From: Desulfobacterales bacterium
Lineage (GTDB): Bacteria > Desulfobacterota > Desulfobacteria > Desulfobacterales > C00003060
Length of the DNA: 13,470 nucleotides
Direction of reading: 5' to 3'
Assembly: GCA_030613145.1 (NCBI GenBank)
Contig: JAUWMM010000013.1
Location: forward strand, 1 to 13,470
This document shows, piece after piece, positions 7,220 through 13,470 of this stretch. Position numbers and translations under genes: made by a program. How positions within the stretch are numbered: position 1 is the stretch's first letter; the number at the start of each line of letters is the position of its first letter. Below the pieces are notes generated by a model. It was given only the letters and a program-made list of their open reading frames with translations. It was not told where the DNA came from and made no database searches.

Positions 7220-7398
7220 GCGATGCTCAATCAGGGGGTATTGGGTATTTGTTATTAGGTATTGGTTTTATTGTATTTAACATTACATTTTATATTTCTT
7301 GGTAGATAGAGATATAGGAATGAAAATTATTCCTTTAAACCAGTACCGGATAACGAATACCAGATAACGCCTCAATTGAGTTTGATTCAATTGAGGTT
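7213..7398 (+). repeat. Palindromic intergenic element, long copy (ybeY-pdxJ gap)
   Basis: The element fills most of the 255-bp gap. It begins with the hairpin ATTGAG-CGATG-CTCAAT (7215-7231), which includes the ybeY stop. Six 7-bp units on a GTATTGG theme follow (7238-7279), then a small hairpin AGGAAT/ATTCCT (7316-7334), four 7-bp units TACCGGA, TAACGAA, TACCAGA, TAACGCC (7344-7371), and a perfect 10-bp hairpin CCTCAATTGA/TCAATTGAGG (7370-7396). The two heptad blocks are reverse complements of each other (26 of 35 positions, most of the rest being wobble pairs), so the whole can fold as one long stem. Both ends recur near 12171-12234. There is no coding sequence. Confidence 0.7.
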
Positions 7399-7474
7399 GA
7401 TGTCCGGCTTTACCATTTGAAAGGTAAATACAACAGACTACCGACATTACCATAGATTGGGAGGTATACTTACA

Positions 7475-8194
7475 ATGCCAGGATTAGCAGTTAACGTCGA
7501 TCATGTGGCCACGCTCAGGGAAGCAAGAAAAATCAACATTCCGGACCCTGTAACGGCTGCAGCAATGGTGGAACTGGCCGGTGCCGATGGGGTGGTTGTC
7601 CATCTTAGAGAAGATCGACGACACATCCAGGATCGGGATGTTCGACTTATACGTGAAACAATAACTACCAAGTTGATCTTGGAAATGGCAGCAAGTTCGG
7701 AAATGATTGCCATTGCCTTGGAAATAAAACCCAACTTGGTGACATTAGTGCCGGAAAAAAGAGAGGAGTTGACCACCGAAGGCGGCCTCGACCTCCATCT
7801 TCACAAGAATGTAGTATCCGATGCAGTCCAAACACTTCATAAAGGGGGAATACCGGTTAGCATCTTCGTAGACCCTGACCTGGATCAGATTAAACTTGCC
7901 CATCGTATAGTTGCCAATTGTGTTGAAATTCATACGGGAACGTTTTGTGATGCAGAGACACCAAGAAAACGTTCCGAGGCCTTTGAAAAAATTGTAAACA
8001 GCGTAAAACTTGCCCAAAAATTGAATCTTGGGGTCAACGCCGGCCATGGCTTAGGATATCAGACCATCAAGGCATTCAAGGGACTTTCCGGAATCGATGA
8101 ATTTAGCATCGGCCACAGCATCATAGCCCGTGCAGTCTTCGTTGGCATAGATCGGGCTGTAAGCGAGATGATTGCATTAATTAAAGAGCTCTGA
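7475..8194 (+). CDS. pdxJ: Pyridoxine 5'-phosphate synthase PdxJ
   Basis: PdxJ condenses 1-deoxy-D-xylulose 5-phosphate with 3-amino-2-oxopropyl phosphate to make pyridoxine 5'-phosphate, the last ring-forming step of DXP-dependent vitamin B6 synthesis. The 239-residue product has the standard family length and shows NVDHVATLREAR (7-18, His10), VVHLREDRRHI (41-51, with His43 and His50), Glu70 in LILEMA, DLHLHKN, FVDPDLDQI, EIHTGTF and the catalytic NAGHGLGY with His191. The start is the ATG at 7475, because GGGAGG (7459-7464) lies 10 bases before it. A TTG at 7457 would add 6 residues but overlaps the Shine-Dalgarno itself. It follows the palindromic element, so it may have its own transcript or be controlled by that structure. 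Confidence 0.96.
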   Translation: MPGLAVNVDHVATLREARKINIPDPVTAAAMVELAGADGVVVHLREDRRHIQDRDVRLIRETITTKLILEMAASSEMIAIALEIKPNLVTLVPEKREELTTEGGLDLHLHKNVVSDAVQTLHKGGIPVSIFVDPDLDQIKLAHRIVANCVEIHTGTFCDAETPRKRSEAFEKIVNSVKLAQKLNLGVNAGHGLGYQTIKAFKGLSGIDEFSIGHSIIARAVFVGIDRAVSEMIALIKEL

Positions 8195-8201
8195 AGTGAT
8201 T

Positions 8202-8333
8202 TCGGAATGCGGATTTTGGATTGTGGATTGAAAGACAAGACAAAATGGGCAACCTGCAACTTTCGATGATTTTCGACTTTAGCTCACTTTCGGCACTTCC
8301 TTATTTGACCAATGACCAGTGACCGCCAACTAA
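8202..8333 (+). repeat. Degenerate heptad repeats in the pdxJ-acpS gap
   Basis: The 140-bp gap contains two runs of 7-bp units: TCGGAAT, GCGGATT, TTGGATT, GTGGATT (8202-8229), and TGACCAA, TGACCAG, TGACCGC, CAACTAA (8306-8333), the latter running right up to the acpS ATG. Looser ACTTTCG-like words lie between. The first run read on the minus strand gives AATCCAC, AATCCAA, AATCCGC, the same unit seen before lysC. No promoter or terminator is evident. Confidence 0.65.
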
Positions 8334-8334
8334 C

Positions 8335-8712
8335 ATGATATACGGTATCGGCATAGATATGGTTGAAATCTCCCGCATTGATAAGGCATTGAAGCGCTGG
8401 GGAGACCCATTTCTCGAACGTGTATTTACACAAGCCGAAATCGAATACTGTCATCACGGAGTCCGTTCAGCATCGCGATTCGCCCTTCGCTTTGCAGCCA
8501 AAGAGGCCTTTTCAAAGGCACTTGGATTGGGTTTCAGCAACGGACTCGGCTTGCGGCACATTGAAGTTGTGCGTGCGCCCAATGGACGTCCCCACCTCAA
8601 CCTGCACAGAAAGGCCAAAGAGCTATGCGAACGACATGGTATCAAGAATAGATTTTTGAGCCTGTCGGACAACGGCCTGTACGCCGTTGCCGTGGTTGTT
8701 TTGGAGGTATGA
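8335..8712 (+). CDS. acpS: Holo-[acyl-carrier-protein] synthase
   Basis: AcpS transfers the 4'-phosphopantetheine group from coenzyme A to apo-acyl carrier protein, activating fatty-acid synthesis. The 125-residue product matches family length and carries GIGIDMVEISRI (4-15) with the magnesium ligand Asp8 and RFAAKEAFSKALG (52-64) with Glu57. The usual C-terminal LSLSH is here LSLSD-NGLYAVAVVV, a mild departure. The start is fixed by the conserved N-terminus, yet no Shine-Dalgarno precedes it: the bases before the ATG are heptad repeats. It abuts nnr, whose ATG follows its stop codon directly. Confidence 0.95.
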   Translation: MIYGIGIDMVEISRIDKALKRWGDPFLERVFTQAEIEYCHHGVRSASRFALRFAAKEAFSKALGLGFSNGLGLRHIEVVRAPNGRPHLNLHRKAKELCERHGIKNRFLSLSDNGLYAVAVVVLEV

Positions 8713-10311
8713 ATGTATCTTGTTACGGCTCAACAAATGAAAAACATGGACCGGATGACCATTGAATCCTTTGGAATTCCCGGCATAGTCCTCATGGAAG
8801 CCGCGGGACGGGGTACTGTAGATGCATTTTTCAGACACTTCCCGCATATACGCCAAATGAAAGTGGGCATAGCTGCCGGACGCGGCAACAATGGCGGCGA
8901 CGGATTTGTAATTGCTCGATATTTGGCCAACCGCCAAATAGAGTTGGCTGTCTTTCTGCTATCAAAAAGAGAGCGTGTTCAAGGGGACGCAGCTGCCAAC
9001 CTGAGGCTCCTTGACCAAATGGGGGTCCCGGTTCTTGAAGTCCCGGACGTGGACGGCTTTAAATCCCACAATGACCAAATTAGACAGTGTGACATTTGGG
9101 TAGATGCCTTGCTCGGCACCGGCCTTAAGTCTGATGTCCGCGGAATTTTTAAAGAAATGATTGATTTTCTAAATATGCTTCAAAAACCAATCATTGCCGT
9201 AGATATCCCCTCCGGTCTTGACTCAGACAGTGGCAAGCCACGTGGTTGCTGCATCAAGGCAGCCGTGACTGTTACTTATGGACTACCCAAGATTGGCCAG
9301 GTTATGTTGCCGGGAGCGGAGTTTGTCGGCAAATTAGAGGTTGTCGATATTGGTATCCCGCCTGCTGTTGTTGATGAGGTTGGGCCAAAACATCACCTCT
9401 TGACCCAAGAAATGATAAAGCCCAGTTTTAAATCCAGACCACTTCAAAGCCATAAGGGAACAACCGGACATCTCTTGGTTTTAGGGGGATCAACAGGCAA
9501 GACCGGTGCAGCGGTCATGACAAGTCGTGCGGCCATGCGCGTGGGTGCAGGCCTCGTGACACTTGGAATTCCAAAAAGCCTCAACATGGCCATGGAATCA
9601 CAGTTAACCGAGGTAATGACAGTTCCGCTGCCTGAAAATACCAACCAGACCTTGGGCTTATCCGCCTACGACACGATTATGAGCCTGCTGGGAAGCATGA
9701 AGGGGCTGGCCATCGGCCCGGGGTTAGGCTCTACCAAGCCAACACAGAATCTCGTCAGAAGGCTCATCCAAACATCTCCTGTTCCTGTAGTTATTGACGC
9801 AGACGGCCTCAATAGTCTAGTTGGAGGCTTGGAGTGTTTGAAAGACATGAAGGTGCCTGTCGTGATGACGCCTCATCCGGGTGAGATGGCAAGACTTGTG
9901 GGAACGACGCCTATGCAGGTCCAGCAAGATAGAATCCGTGAAGCCCATGATTTTGCGACATCCTACAAGGTCTACTTGGTCCTGAAAGGAGCGAGAACGG
10001 TTGTTGCTCATCCTGACGGTGCTGTCTTCATTAACCCTACCGGAAATCCCGGTATGGCTTCCGGCGGGATGGGTGATGTCCTTACCGGCATGATAGCTGG
10101 TCTGATCGTCCAGGGCCTGTCTGTTGGTGAAGCCGTAAATACAGGTGTCTATTTACACGGTTTCGCGGCCGATTTCCTTGCCCGAACCATGGGTCAGGTG
10201 GGATTTCTCGCCTCAGATGTCATAGAAATTCTTCCTGGGCAAATCACAGGACTTGAGAAGTCCACCCCAGGACAACCTACCCACCCGAACGCATTTATCA
10301 GAACCCTTTGA
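8713..10311 (+). CDS. nnr: Bifunctional NAD(P)H-hydrate epimerase / ADP-dependent dehydratase
   Basis: This fusion protein repairs hydrated NADH and NADPH. The N-terminal epimerase (NnrE, YjeF_N) interconverts R and S hydrates, and the C-terminal ADP-dependent dehydratase (NnrD, ribokinase-like) restores the cofactor. In 532 residues one sees MEAAGRG (28-34), GRGNNGGDGF (56-65), DALLGTGL (131-138) and AVDIPSGLDSDSG (162-174) for NnrE. For NnrD there are HKGTTGHLLVLGGS (247-260), GPGLG (335-339), VIDADGLNSL (360-369), TPHPGEMARL (386-395), LKGARTVV and GNPGMASGGMGDVLTG (444-459) with the catalytic Asp455. Both halves look intact. The ATG immediately follows the acpS stop, with GGAGG 6 bases upstream, inside the end of acpS. 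Confidence 0.96.
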   Translation: MYLVTAQQMKNMDRMTIESFGIPGIVLMEAAGRGTVDAFFRHFPHIRQMKVGIAAGRGNNGGDGFVIARYLANRQIELAVFLLSKRERVQGDAAANLRLLDQMGVPVLEVPDVDGFKSHNDQIRQCDIWVDALLGTGLKSDVRGIFKEMIDFLNMLQKPIIAVDIPSGLDSDSGKPRGCCIKAAVTVTYGLPKIGQVMLPGAEFVGKLEVVDIGIPPAVVDEVGPKHHLLTQEMIKPSFKSRPLQSHKGTTGHLLVLGGSTGKTGAAVMTSRAAMRVGAGLVTLGIPKSLNMAMESQLTEVMTVPLPENTNQTLGLSAYDTIMSLLGSMKGLAIGPGLGSTKPTQNLVRRLIQTSPVPVVIDADGLNSLVGGLECLKDMKVPVVMTPHPGEMARLVGTTPMQVQQDRIREAHDFATSYKVYLVLKGARTVVAHPDGAVFINPTGNPGMASGGMGDVLTGMIAGLIVQGLSVGEAVNTGVYLHGFAADFLARTMGQVGFLASDVIEILPGQITGLEKSTPGQPTHPNAFIRTL

Positions 10312-10799
10312 AAAGCAAGACACATCAAATCATCTCCCATTCTCCCGAAGAAACAGTTCGCTTAGGGGCATTTCTCGGCAAGCACCTGACCAATGGATCG
10401 GTAATTGCCCTGAGCGGCGAACTGGGATGCGGCAAGACCTGTCTTACCCAGGGGATTGCCAGGGGTTTACAGGTCCCTGAAGACCTTTATGTGACAAGTC
10501 CCACTTATACCCTGGTTAATGAATATCCTGGACGGCTTCGCCTCTTTCACGTGGACCTGTATCGCTTAGGGACTATAGTCGAACTGGATGAGATCGGCCT
10601 GGATGAAATTATGGGATGTGATAACGTTACAGTCATTGAATGGGCCGAAAAGATGATTGAGGTACTCCCGAAAAAACGCCTTTTTATCTCGATTTCCATT
10701 GAGGATCACCAAATCCGTAACTTCCTCTTGAGTGGATCTGGACAAAGTGCTGTGGATTTGATAGAGAAGTGTATACATAAATTTGGTCCATATACTTGA
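10308..10799 (+). CDS. tsaE: tRNA t6A biosynthesis ATPase TsaE
   Basis: TsaE is the small ATPase of the TsaB-TsaD-TsaE complex that makes N6-threonylcarbamoyladenosine at position 37 of ANN-decoding tRNAs. The 163-residue product has SPEETVRLG (12-20), the Walker A GELGCGKT (37-44), [11 protein letters not shown] (63-73), HVDLYRL (81-87) and VIEWAEK (109-115) with the conserved Glu111-Trp112. Start is a TTG that overlaps the nnr stop (TTGA, 10308-10311). No Shine-Dalgarno is visible, so translation is likely coupled to nnr. No usable in-frame ATG occurs before the conserved motifs. acpS, nnr and tsaE thus form one compact unit. Confidence 0.94.
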   Translation: MKSKTHQIISHSPEETVRLGAFLGKHLTNGSVIALSGELGCGKTCLTQGIARGLQVPEDLYVTSPTYTLVNEYPGRLRLFHVDLYRLGTIVELDEIGLDEIMGCDNVTVIEWAEKMIEVLPKKRLFISISIEDHQIRNFLLSGSGQSAVDLIEKCIHKFGPYT

Positions 10800-10876
10800 T
10801 GCTGGATGCTGGATACTGGATGCTCCTTTCACCTTCTTGTAAATCCGCAATCCGCAATCTAAAATCTAAAATCTCT
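10800..10876 (+). repeat. Degenerate heptad repeats between tsaE and lysC
   Basis: The first block has 7-bp units TGCTGGA, TGCTGGA, TACTGGA (10800-10820), starting directly after the tsaE stop. The second has AATCCGC, AATCCGC, AATCTAA, AATCTAA, AATCTCT (10842-10876), five units in perfect register. The second block is the inverted form of the 8202-8229 block. An open frame runs through it into lysC but codes nothing recognisable. Confidence 0.75.
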
Positions 10877-10904
10877 CCGGGGCGTAGGCCCCTACGGGCC
10901 GGAG
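10875..10904 (+). promoter_or_regulatory. 30-nt palindrome covering the lysC ribosome binding site
   Basis: The arms CTCCGG-GG-CGTAGG (10875-10888) and CCTACG-GG-CCGGAG (10891-10904) match at 12 of 14 positions; the only break is a symmetric GG/GG internal loop. The right arm contains most of GGAGG (10901-10905), the only Shine-Dalgarno before the lysC ATG at 10919. As RNA it should form a very stable hairpin that hides the binding site. It may be a regulator, or only a dispersed GC-rich palindrome. Confidence 0.5.
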
Positions 10905-10918
10905 GCCGAAATCGAACA

Positions 10919-12136
10919 ATGGCACTGATCGTTCAGAAATATGGCGGAACTTCGGTCGCAGACCTGGACCGAATACAAAAGGTTGCCGAACGGCTTATTA
11001 GAGTCTACAGCGCAGGAAATGACGTAGTAGTTGTACTTTCTGCGATGGCCGGGGAAACAGATCGTCTCATCCAATTGGCACATCAAATTACAAATGATCC
11101 CAACAGACGAGAACTTGACGTCCTGGTTGCCACAGGCGAACAGACTACTGTCTCCTTGTTATGCATCATGTTAGAATCTATGGGCTGTCCAGCCACATCA
11201 CTGCTAGGTCATCAGGCTGAAATTCTTACCAACAGGGCTTTTGGACGGGCTCGCATAGTAGGAATACATGCCACCCGAATCAAGGAATTGCTGAGTCAGA
11301 GAAAAATCGTGGTGGTTGCCGGTTTCCAGGGCCGTGATCAACAAGGCAATATCACTACCCTTGGCAGGGGAGGCTCCGACACATCCGCAGTAGCTATAGC
11401 GGCCGCCCTCAATGCGGACGTGTGCGAGATTTATACTGATGTGGACGGGGTCTACACTGCAGACCCGAATCTTTGCAAAAAAGCCAAGAAAATTGAAAAG
11501 ATTTGTTACGACGAGATGTTGGAAATGGCTAGTCTGGGTGCCAAGGTGTTGCAGATTCGGGCTGTAGAATTTGCTAAGAAATTTAATGTGCCCGTTCATG
11601 TCAGATCGTCTTTCCAAGAGGAGGAAGGGACCATGGTTGTAAAAGAAGAGGTGGACATGGAACGACTTGCAGTATCGGGAGTCACCTACACCAAGGACGA
11701 AGCACGTATTACCTTAAGCAGGGTCCCTGACAAGCCCGGCATTGCTTCGACAATCTTTACGGCTATTGGAGAAGCAGGAATCGTTGTAGACATGATAATC
11801 CAAAATACGCGCAAAGGCGGATTGACTGATTTAACATTTACAGTATCAAAAAGCAATTTCCCCAAGGCCATGGCTATTCAGAATGAGGTGGCTGAATCGA
11901 TTGGAGCTGAACAGGTAATAGGAGACGAACACATTGCAAAAGTATCAGTAATTGGTGTAGGAATGAGAAGCCATTCCGGTGTAGCTGCCAAAACGTTCGC
12001 AGTCCTTGCTAAAGAAAATATTAATATTATTATGATTAGTACCTCGGAAATAAAGATCTCGTGTATTATTGAAGAAAAATATACTGAGCTAGCAGTTCAA
12101 GTCCTTCACCACGCCTTTGGATTAGATTCTCCATAG
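10919..12136 (+). CDS. lysC: Aspartate kinase (monofunctional, LysC type)
   Basis: This enzyme phosphorylates L-aspartate, the first committed step to lysine, threonine, methionine and diaminopimelate. The product is 405 residues, close to the 408 of Bacillus LysC. The kinase domain has KYGGTSV (7-13), VVLSAMAG (38-45), ATGEQ (71-75), [22 protein letters not shown] (136-157) and [11 protein letters not shown] (173-183). Two C-terminal ACT domains follow, with [14 protein letters not shown] (267-280) and [20 protein letters not shown] (341-360), the usual feedback sites for lysine and/or threonine. The ATG at 10919 gives the conserved start [11 protein letters not shown] longer in-frame reading from 10796 would translate heptad repeats and is rejected. 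GGAGG lies 13 bases upstream, inside a strong palindrome. No homoserine dehydrogenase domain is fused. Confidence 0.96.
   Translation: MALIVQKYGGTSVADLDRIQKVAERLIRVYSAGNDVVVVLSAMAGETDRLIQLAHQITNDPNRRELDVLVATGEQTTVSLLCIMLESMGCPATSLLGHQAEILTNRAFGRARIVGIHATRIKELLSQRKIVVVAGFQGRDQQGNITTLGRGGSDTSAVAIAAALNADVCEIYTDVDGVYTADPNLCKKAKKIEKICYDEMLEMASLGAKVLQIRAVEFAKKFNVPVHVRSSFQEEEGTMVVKEEVDMERLAVSGVTYTKDEARITLSRVPDKPGIASTIFTAIGEAGIVVDMIIQNTRKGGLTDLTFTVSKSNFPKAMAIQNEVAESIGAEQVIGDEHIAKVSVIGVGMRSHSGVAAKTFAVLAKENINIIMISTSEIKISCIIEEKYTELAVQVLHHAFGLDSP
11619..12136 (+). CDS. Predicted internal in-frame start: aspartokinase beta subunit
   Basis: Inside lysC, a perfect AGGAGG (11619-11624) stands 8 bases before an in-frame ATG (11633, codon 239). 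Translation from it would give 167 residues containing only the two ACT domains. This matches the known arrangement in Bacillus subtilis aspartokinase II and Corynebacterium LysC, where an internal start yields a separate regulatory beta subunit in an alpha2beta2 enzyme. The internal binding site is better than that of the full-length product. Production of the beta subunit is inferred. Confidence 0.6.
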
Positions 12137-12170
12137 TTGCTGTTTCAAAACCCTTCTCATTATTACACAT

Positions 12171-12234
12171 TAATCGAGCAATTCTAAATCAGGTGTTGGG
12201 TATTTGTTAAATTGAGTTTGACTCAATTGAGGTT
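12171..12234 (+). repeat. Palindromic intergenic element, short copy (lysC-comEA gap)
   Basis: The left end (12171-12193) matches 19 of 23 bases of 7213-7235, and the next bases continue the match (TTGGGTATTTGTTA). The right end (12210-12232) matches 22 of 23 bases of 7374-7396. The roughly 120-bp middle of the long copy is missing. It keeps a hairpin AATTGAG-TTTGA-CTCAATT (12210-12228), and the next bases, GAGG (12229-12232), serve as the likely ribosome binding site of the following gene. Confidence 0.65.
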
Positions 12235-12241
12235 ACATTAA

Positions 12242-12823
12242 GTGAAAATTTTCAGTAAGGACCAACAAGTCATTTCTTTCATGTTGGGGCTGATGATTTT
12301 CACTATCGCTCTGTTCAGACCTTTTCATCCCTTTTGGCCGATCCTCAGACCCTCTAACAGCGACATTACGACTGAACCCCATCATCAATCGGTTATTGAA
12401 GTCTCAGGAGCCATAAAAAATCCCGGCATTTACACGTTCGATAAGCCCCCAACAGCATACCAAGCGATCCAAAGCTCTGGCGGCGTCACGGACGAACGTC
12501 CTCTCTCATTTGACACACCGGACGACACCCTTGACACGGGCATGCGGATAGAGCTTAGCGGATCGAACCCGCAATTTGCCCAACTCGACATCACCCCCAT
12601 GAGTTCCAGGAAAAGGCTGGTCTTGGGCGTTCCTATCAGAGTAAATCAAGCTCGTGTTAACGAACTTGACATGATTCCAGGAATCAGCCATGGGTTGGCC
12701 GAGCGCATTGTTGAATTCAGAGAATCCCATGGAGCATTCAAGACGTGGAACAATCTAAAGCGCGTGAAAGGCATAGGGCAAAAAAAAATTGAAGCATTTA
12801 AATTCTACTTAAGCCTCAAATAA
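12242..12823 (+). CDS. ComEA-like membrane-anchored helix-hairpin-helix protein
   Basis: A 193-residue protein with one N-terminal membrane segment (about 10-25), an SLBB-like stretch (VIEVSGAIKNPGIYTF, 51-66, extending to about 108) and a C-terminal double helix-hairpin-helix (LDMIPGISHGLAERIVEFR, 142-160, and LKRVKGIGQKKIEAFKFYL, 172-190). The layout matches ComEA, the surface DNA receptor of natural transformation, so a DNA-binding role outside the cytoplasmic membrane is likely. Whether it serves DNA uptake cannot be told, as no other competence genes are in the window. Start is GTG at 12242 with GAGG 9 bases upstream, adjoining the hairpin of the short repeat copy. The stop codon TAA lies in the direct repeat flanking the following mobile-type element. 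Confidence 0.85.
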   Translation: MKIFSKDQQVISFMLGLMIFTIALFRPFHPFWPILRPSNSDITTEPHHQSVIEVSGAIKNPGIYTFDKPPTAYQAIQSSGGVTDERPLSFDTPDDTLDTGMRIELSGSNPQFAQLDITPMSSRKRLVLGVPIRVNQARVNELDMIPGISHGLAERIVEFRESHGAFKTWNNLKRVKGIGQKKIEAFKFYLSLK

Positions 12824-13003
12824 GATGGTCTCGTAAAAAGTCTCAATTAGCTGTCATTTCGAGCAAGCCGACTTCGCCATAGTAGCCTCGGCTACGACGG
12901 CTGAAAGCGAGAAATCTCTGAGATATAACTTACTGAAAAGATAAGATTTCTCCCTGCGGTCGAAATGACACATTGACTGAATTCGACTTTTTACGAGACC
13001 ATC
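12824..13003. mobile_element. 180-bp MITE-like element with 19-bp terminal inverted repeats
   Basis: The ends are perfect inverted repeats of 19 bp: GATGGTCTCGTAAAAAGTC (12824-12842) and its complement (12985-13003). Nested inside are further inverted repeats: TGTCATTTCGA/TCGAAATGACA (12852-12862, 12960-12970), GAGAAATCT/AGATTTCTC (12909-12917, 12944-12952) and a GTAGCC-TC-GGCTAC hairpin (12882-12895). The six bases AAATAA flank both sides (12818-12823 and 13004-13009), as a target-site duplication would. It has no coding capacity, so any movement would need a transposase from elsewhere. Its position directly after comEA means it may also act as that gene's terminator. Confidence 0.8.
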
Positions 13004-13018
13004 AAATAACCTCCTCTC

Positions 13019-13057
13019 AAAAAAAAAGCCCGGACCAAAACTAATCTTGGTCCGGGC
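13019..13057 (-). terminator. Intrinsic terminator of the rRNA operon
   Basis: Read on the minus strand, an 11-bp perfect stem GCCCGGACCAA / TTGGTCCGGGC (13057-13047 and 13038-13028) with an 8-base loop is followed by nine T residues (13027-13019). It lies just downstream of 5S and is a textbook strong terminator. Confidence 0.95.
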
Positions 13058-13069
13058 CTTGTAAAAGTA

Positions 13070-13187
<118 letters not shown>

Positions 13188-13244
13188 AAACATTTATTAC
13201 TCGCAATAACTAATGACTATTTTATATCTCACTAAAAAAGTTTT

Positions 13245-13470
<226 letters not shown>

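Noticed and set aside
7399..7419. Six-codon open frame after the GAGG of the long repeat copy
   Set aside because: The spacing from GAGG is only 3 bases and the frame is too short to separate from chance.
7457..7474. TTG start 6 codons upstream for pdxJ
   Set aside because: The TTG overlaps the GGGAGG that serves the ATG at 7475, and the family begins at MxxLxVNVDH.
10800..10876. CRISPR-like short repeats
   Set aside because: Units are 7 bp, contiguous and degenerate, without spacers; no cas genes are nearby.
10796..10918. In-frame N-terminal extension of aspartokinase by 41 residues
   Set aside because: It translates heptad repeats and the GC-rich palindrome, lacks any ribosome binding site, and the conserved enzyme starts at the ATG at 10919.
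10800..10918. Lysine riboswitch before lysC
   Set aside because: Only 119 bases are available, mostly heptad repeats; the conserved riboswitch core is not visible.
13188..13244. tRNA gene between 23S and 5S
   Set aside because: The spacer is only about 57 A/T-rich bases with no T-loop (GGTTCGA) or cloverleaf pairing.

Overview
The window is ordinary chromosomal DNA, most probably from a sulfate-reducer-like deltaproteobacterium (Desulfobacterota). This is inferred from the gene content and order (phoH, 7TM-HD hydrolase, ybeY, pdxJ, acpS, nnr, tsaE, aspartokinase), the moderate G+C and the heptad-repeat intergenic DNA. Nothing in the window proves the genus. Nearly every gene is a recognisable housekeeping gene, and I see no phage, CRISPR, toxin-antitoxin or defence island. 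The novelty is in the intergenic DNA and in a few translational arrangements.

Left end (1-1920): the start of a minus-strand lipoprotein runs off the left edge. It faces away from a plus-strand pair made of an unrecognised helical protein and an RNase Z-like metallo-beta-lactamase-fold protein that overlap by 4 bp. Next (1919-3153, minus) come cvpA and mazG, overlapping by 16 bp, with mazG starting at TTG. A divergent control region (3154-3361) separates cvpA from phoH and carries two TTGCA/TGCAA palindromes, one lying on a good phoH promoter.

Centre (3362-12823, plus): phoH, a 7TM-HD phosphohydrolase (PgpH-like), ybeY (start inside the HD gene), pdxJ, acpS, bifunctional nnrE-nnrD, tsaE, aspartokinase lysC and a ComEA-like helix-hairpin-helix protein. 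PhoH and YbeY belong to RNA and ribosome maintenance, PgpH-like enzymes to cyclic-di-AMP breakdown, PdxJ to vitamin B6 synthesis, AcpS to activation of acyl carrier protein, Nnr to repair of hydrated NAD(P)H, TsaE to the tRNA t6A modification, and LysC to the aspartate-family amino acids. acpS, nnr and tsaE abut or overlap by 4 bp and look like one transcription unit. lysC has a strong internal ribosome binding site in frame, predicting a separate ACT-domain beta subunit.

The sizeable gaps between genes in the right half of this run (7220-7474, 8195-8334, 10800-10918, 12137-12241) are filled with degenerate 7-bp-periodic repeats. Two of them share a palindromic element. Right end (12824-13470): a 180-bp MITE-like element with perfect 19-bp terminal inverted repeats sits exactly at the comEA stop codon, flanked by AAATAA direct repeats. 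It is followed by the minus-strand end of an rRNA operon: the 3' part of 23S, then 5S, then a strong intrinsic terminator.
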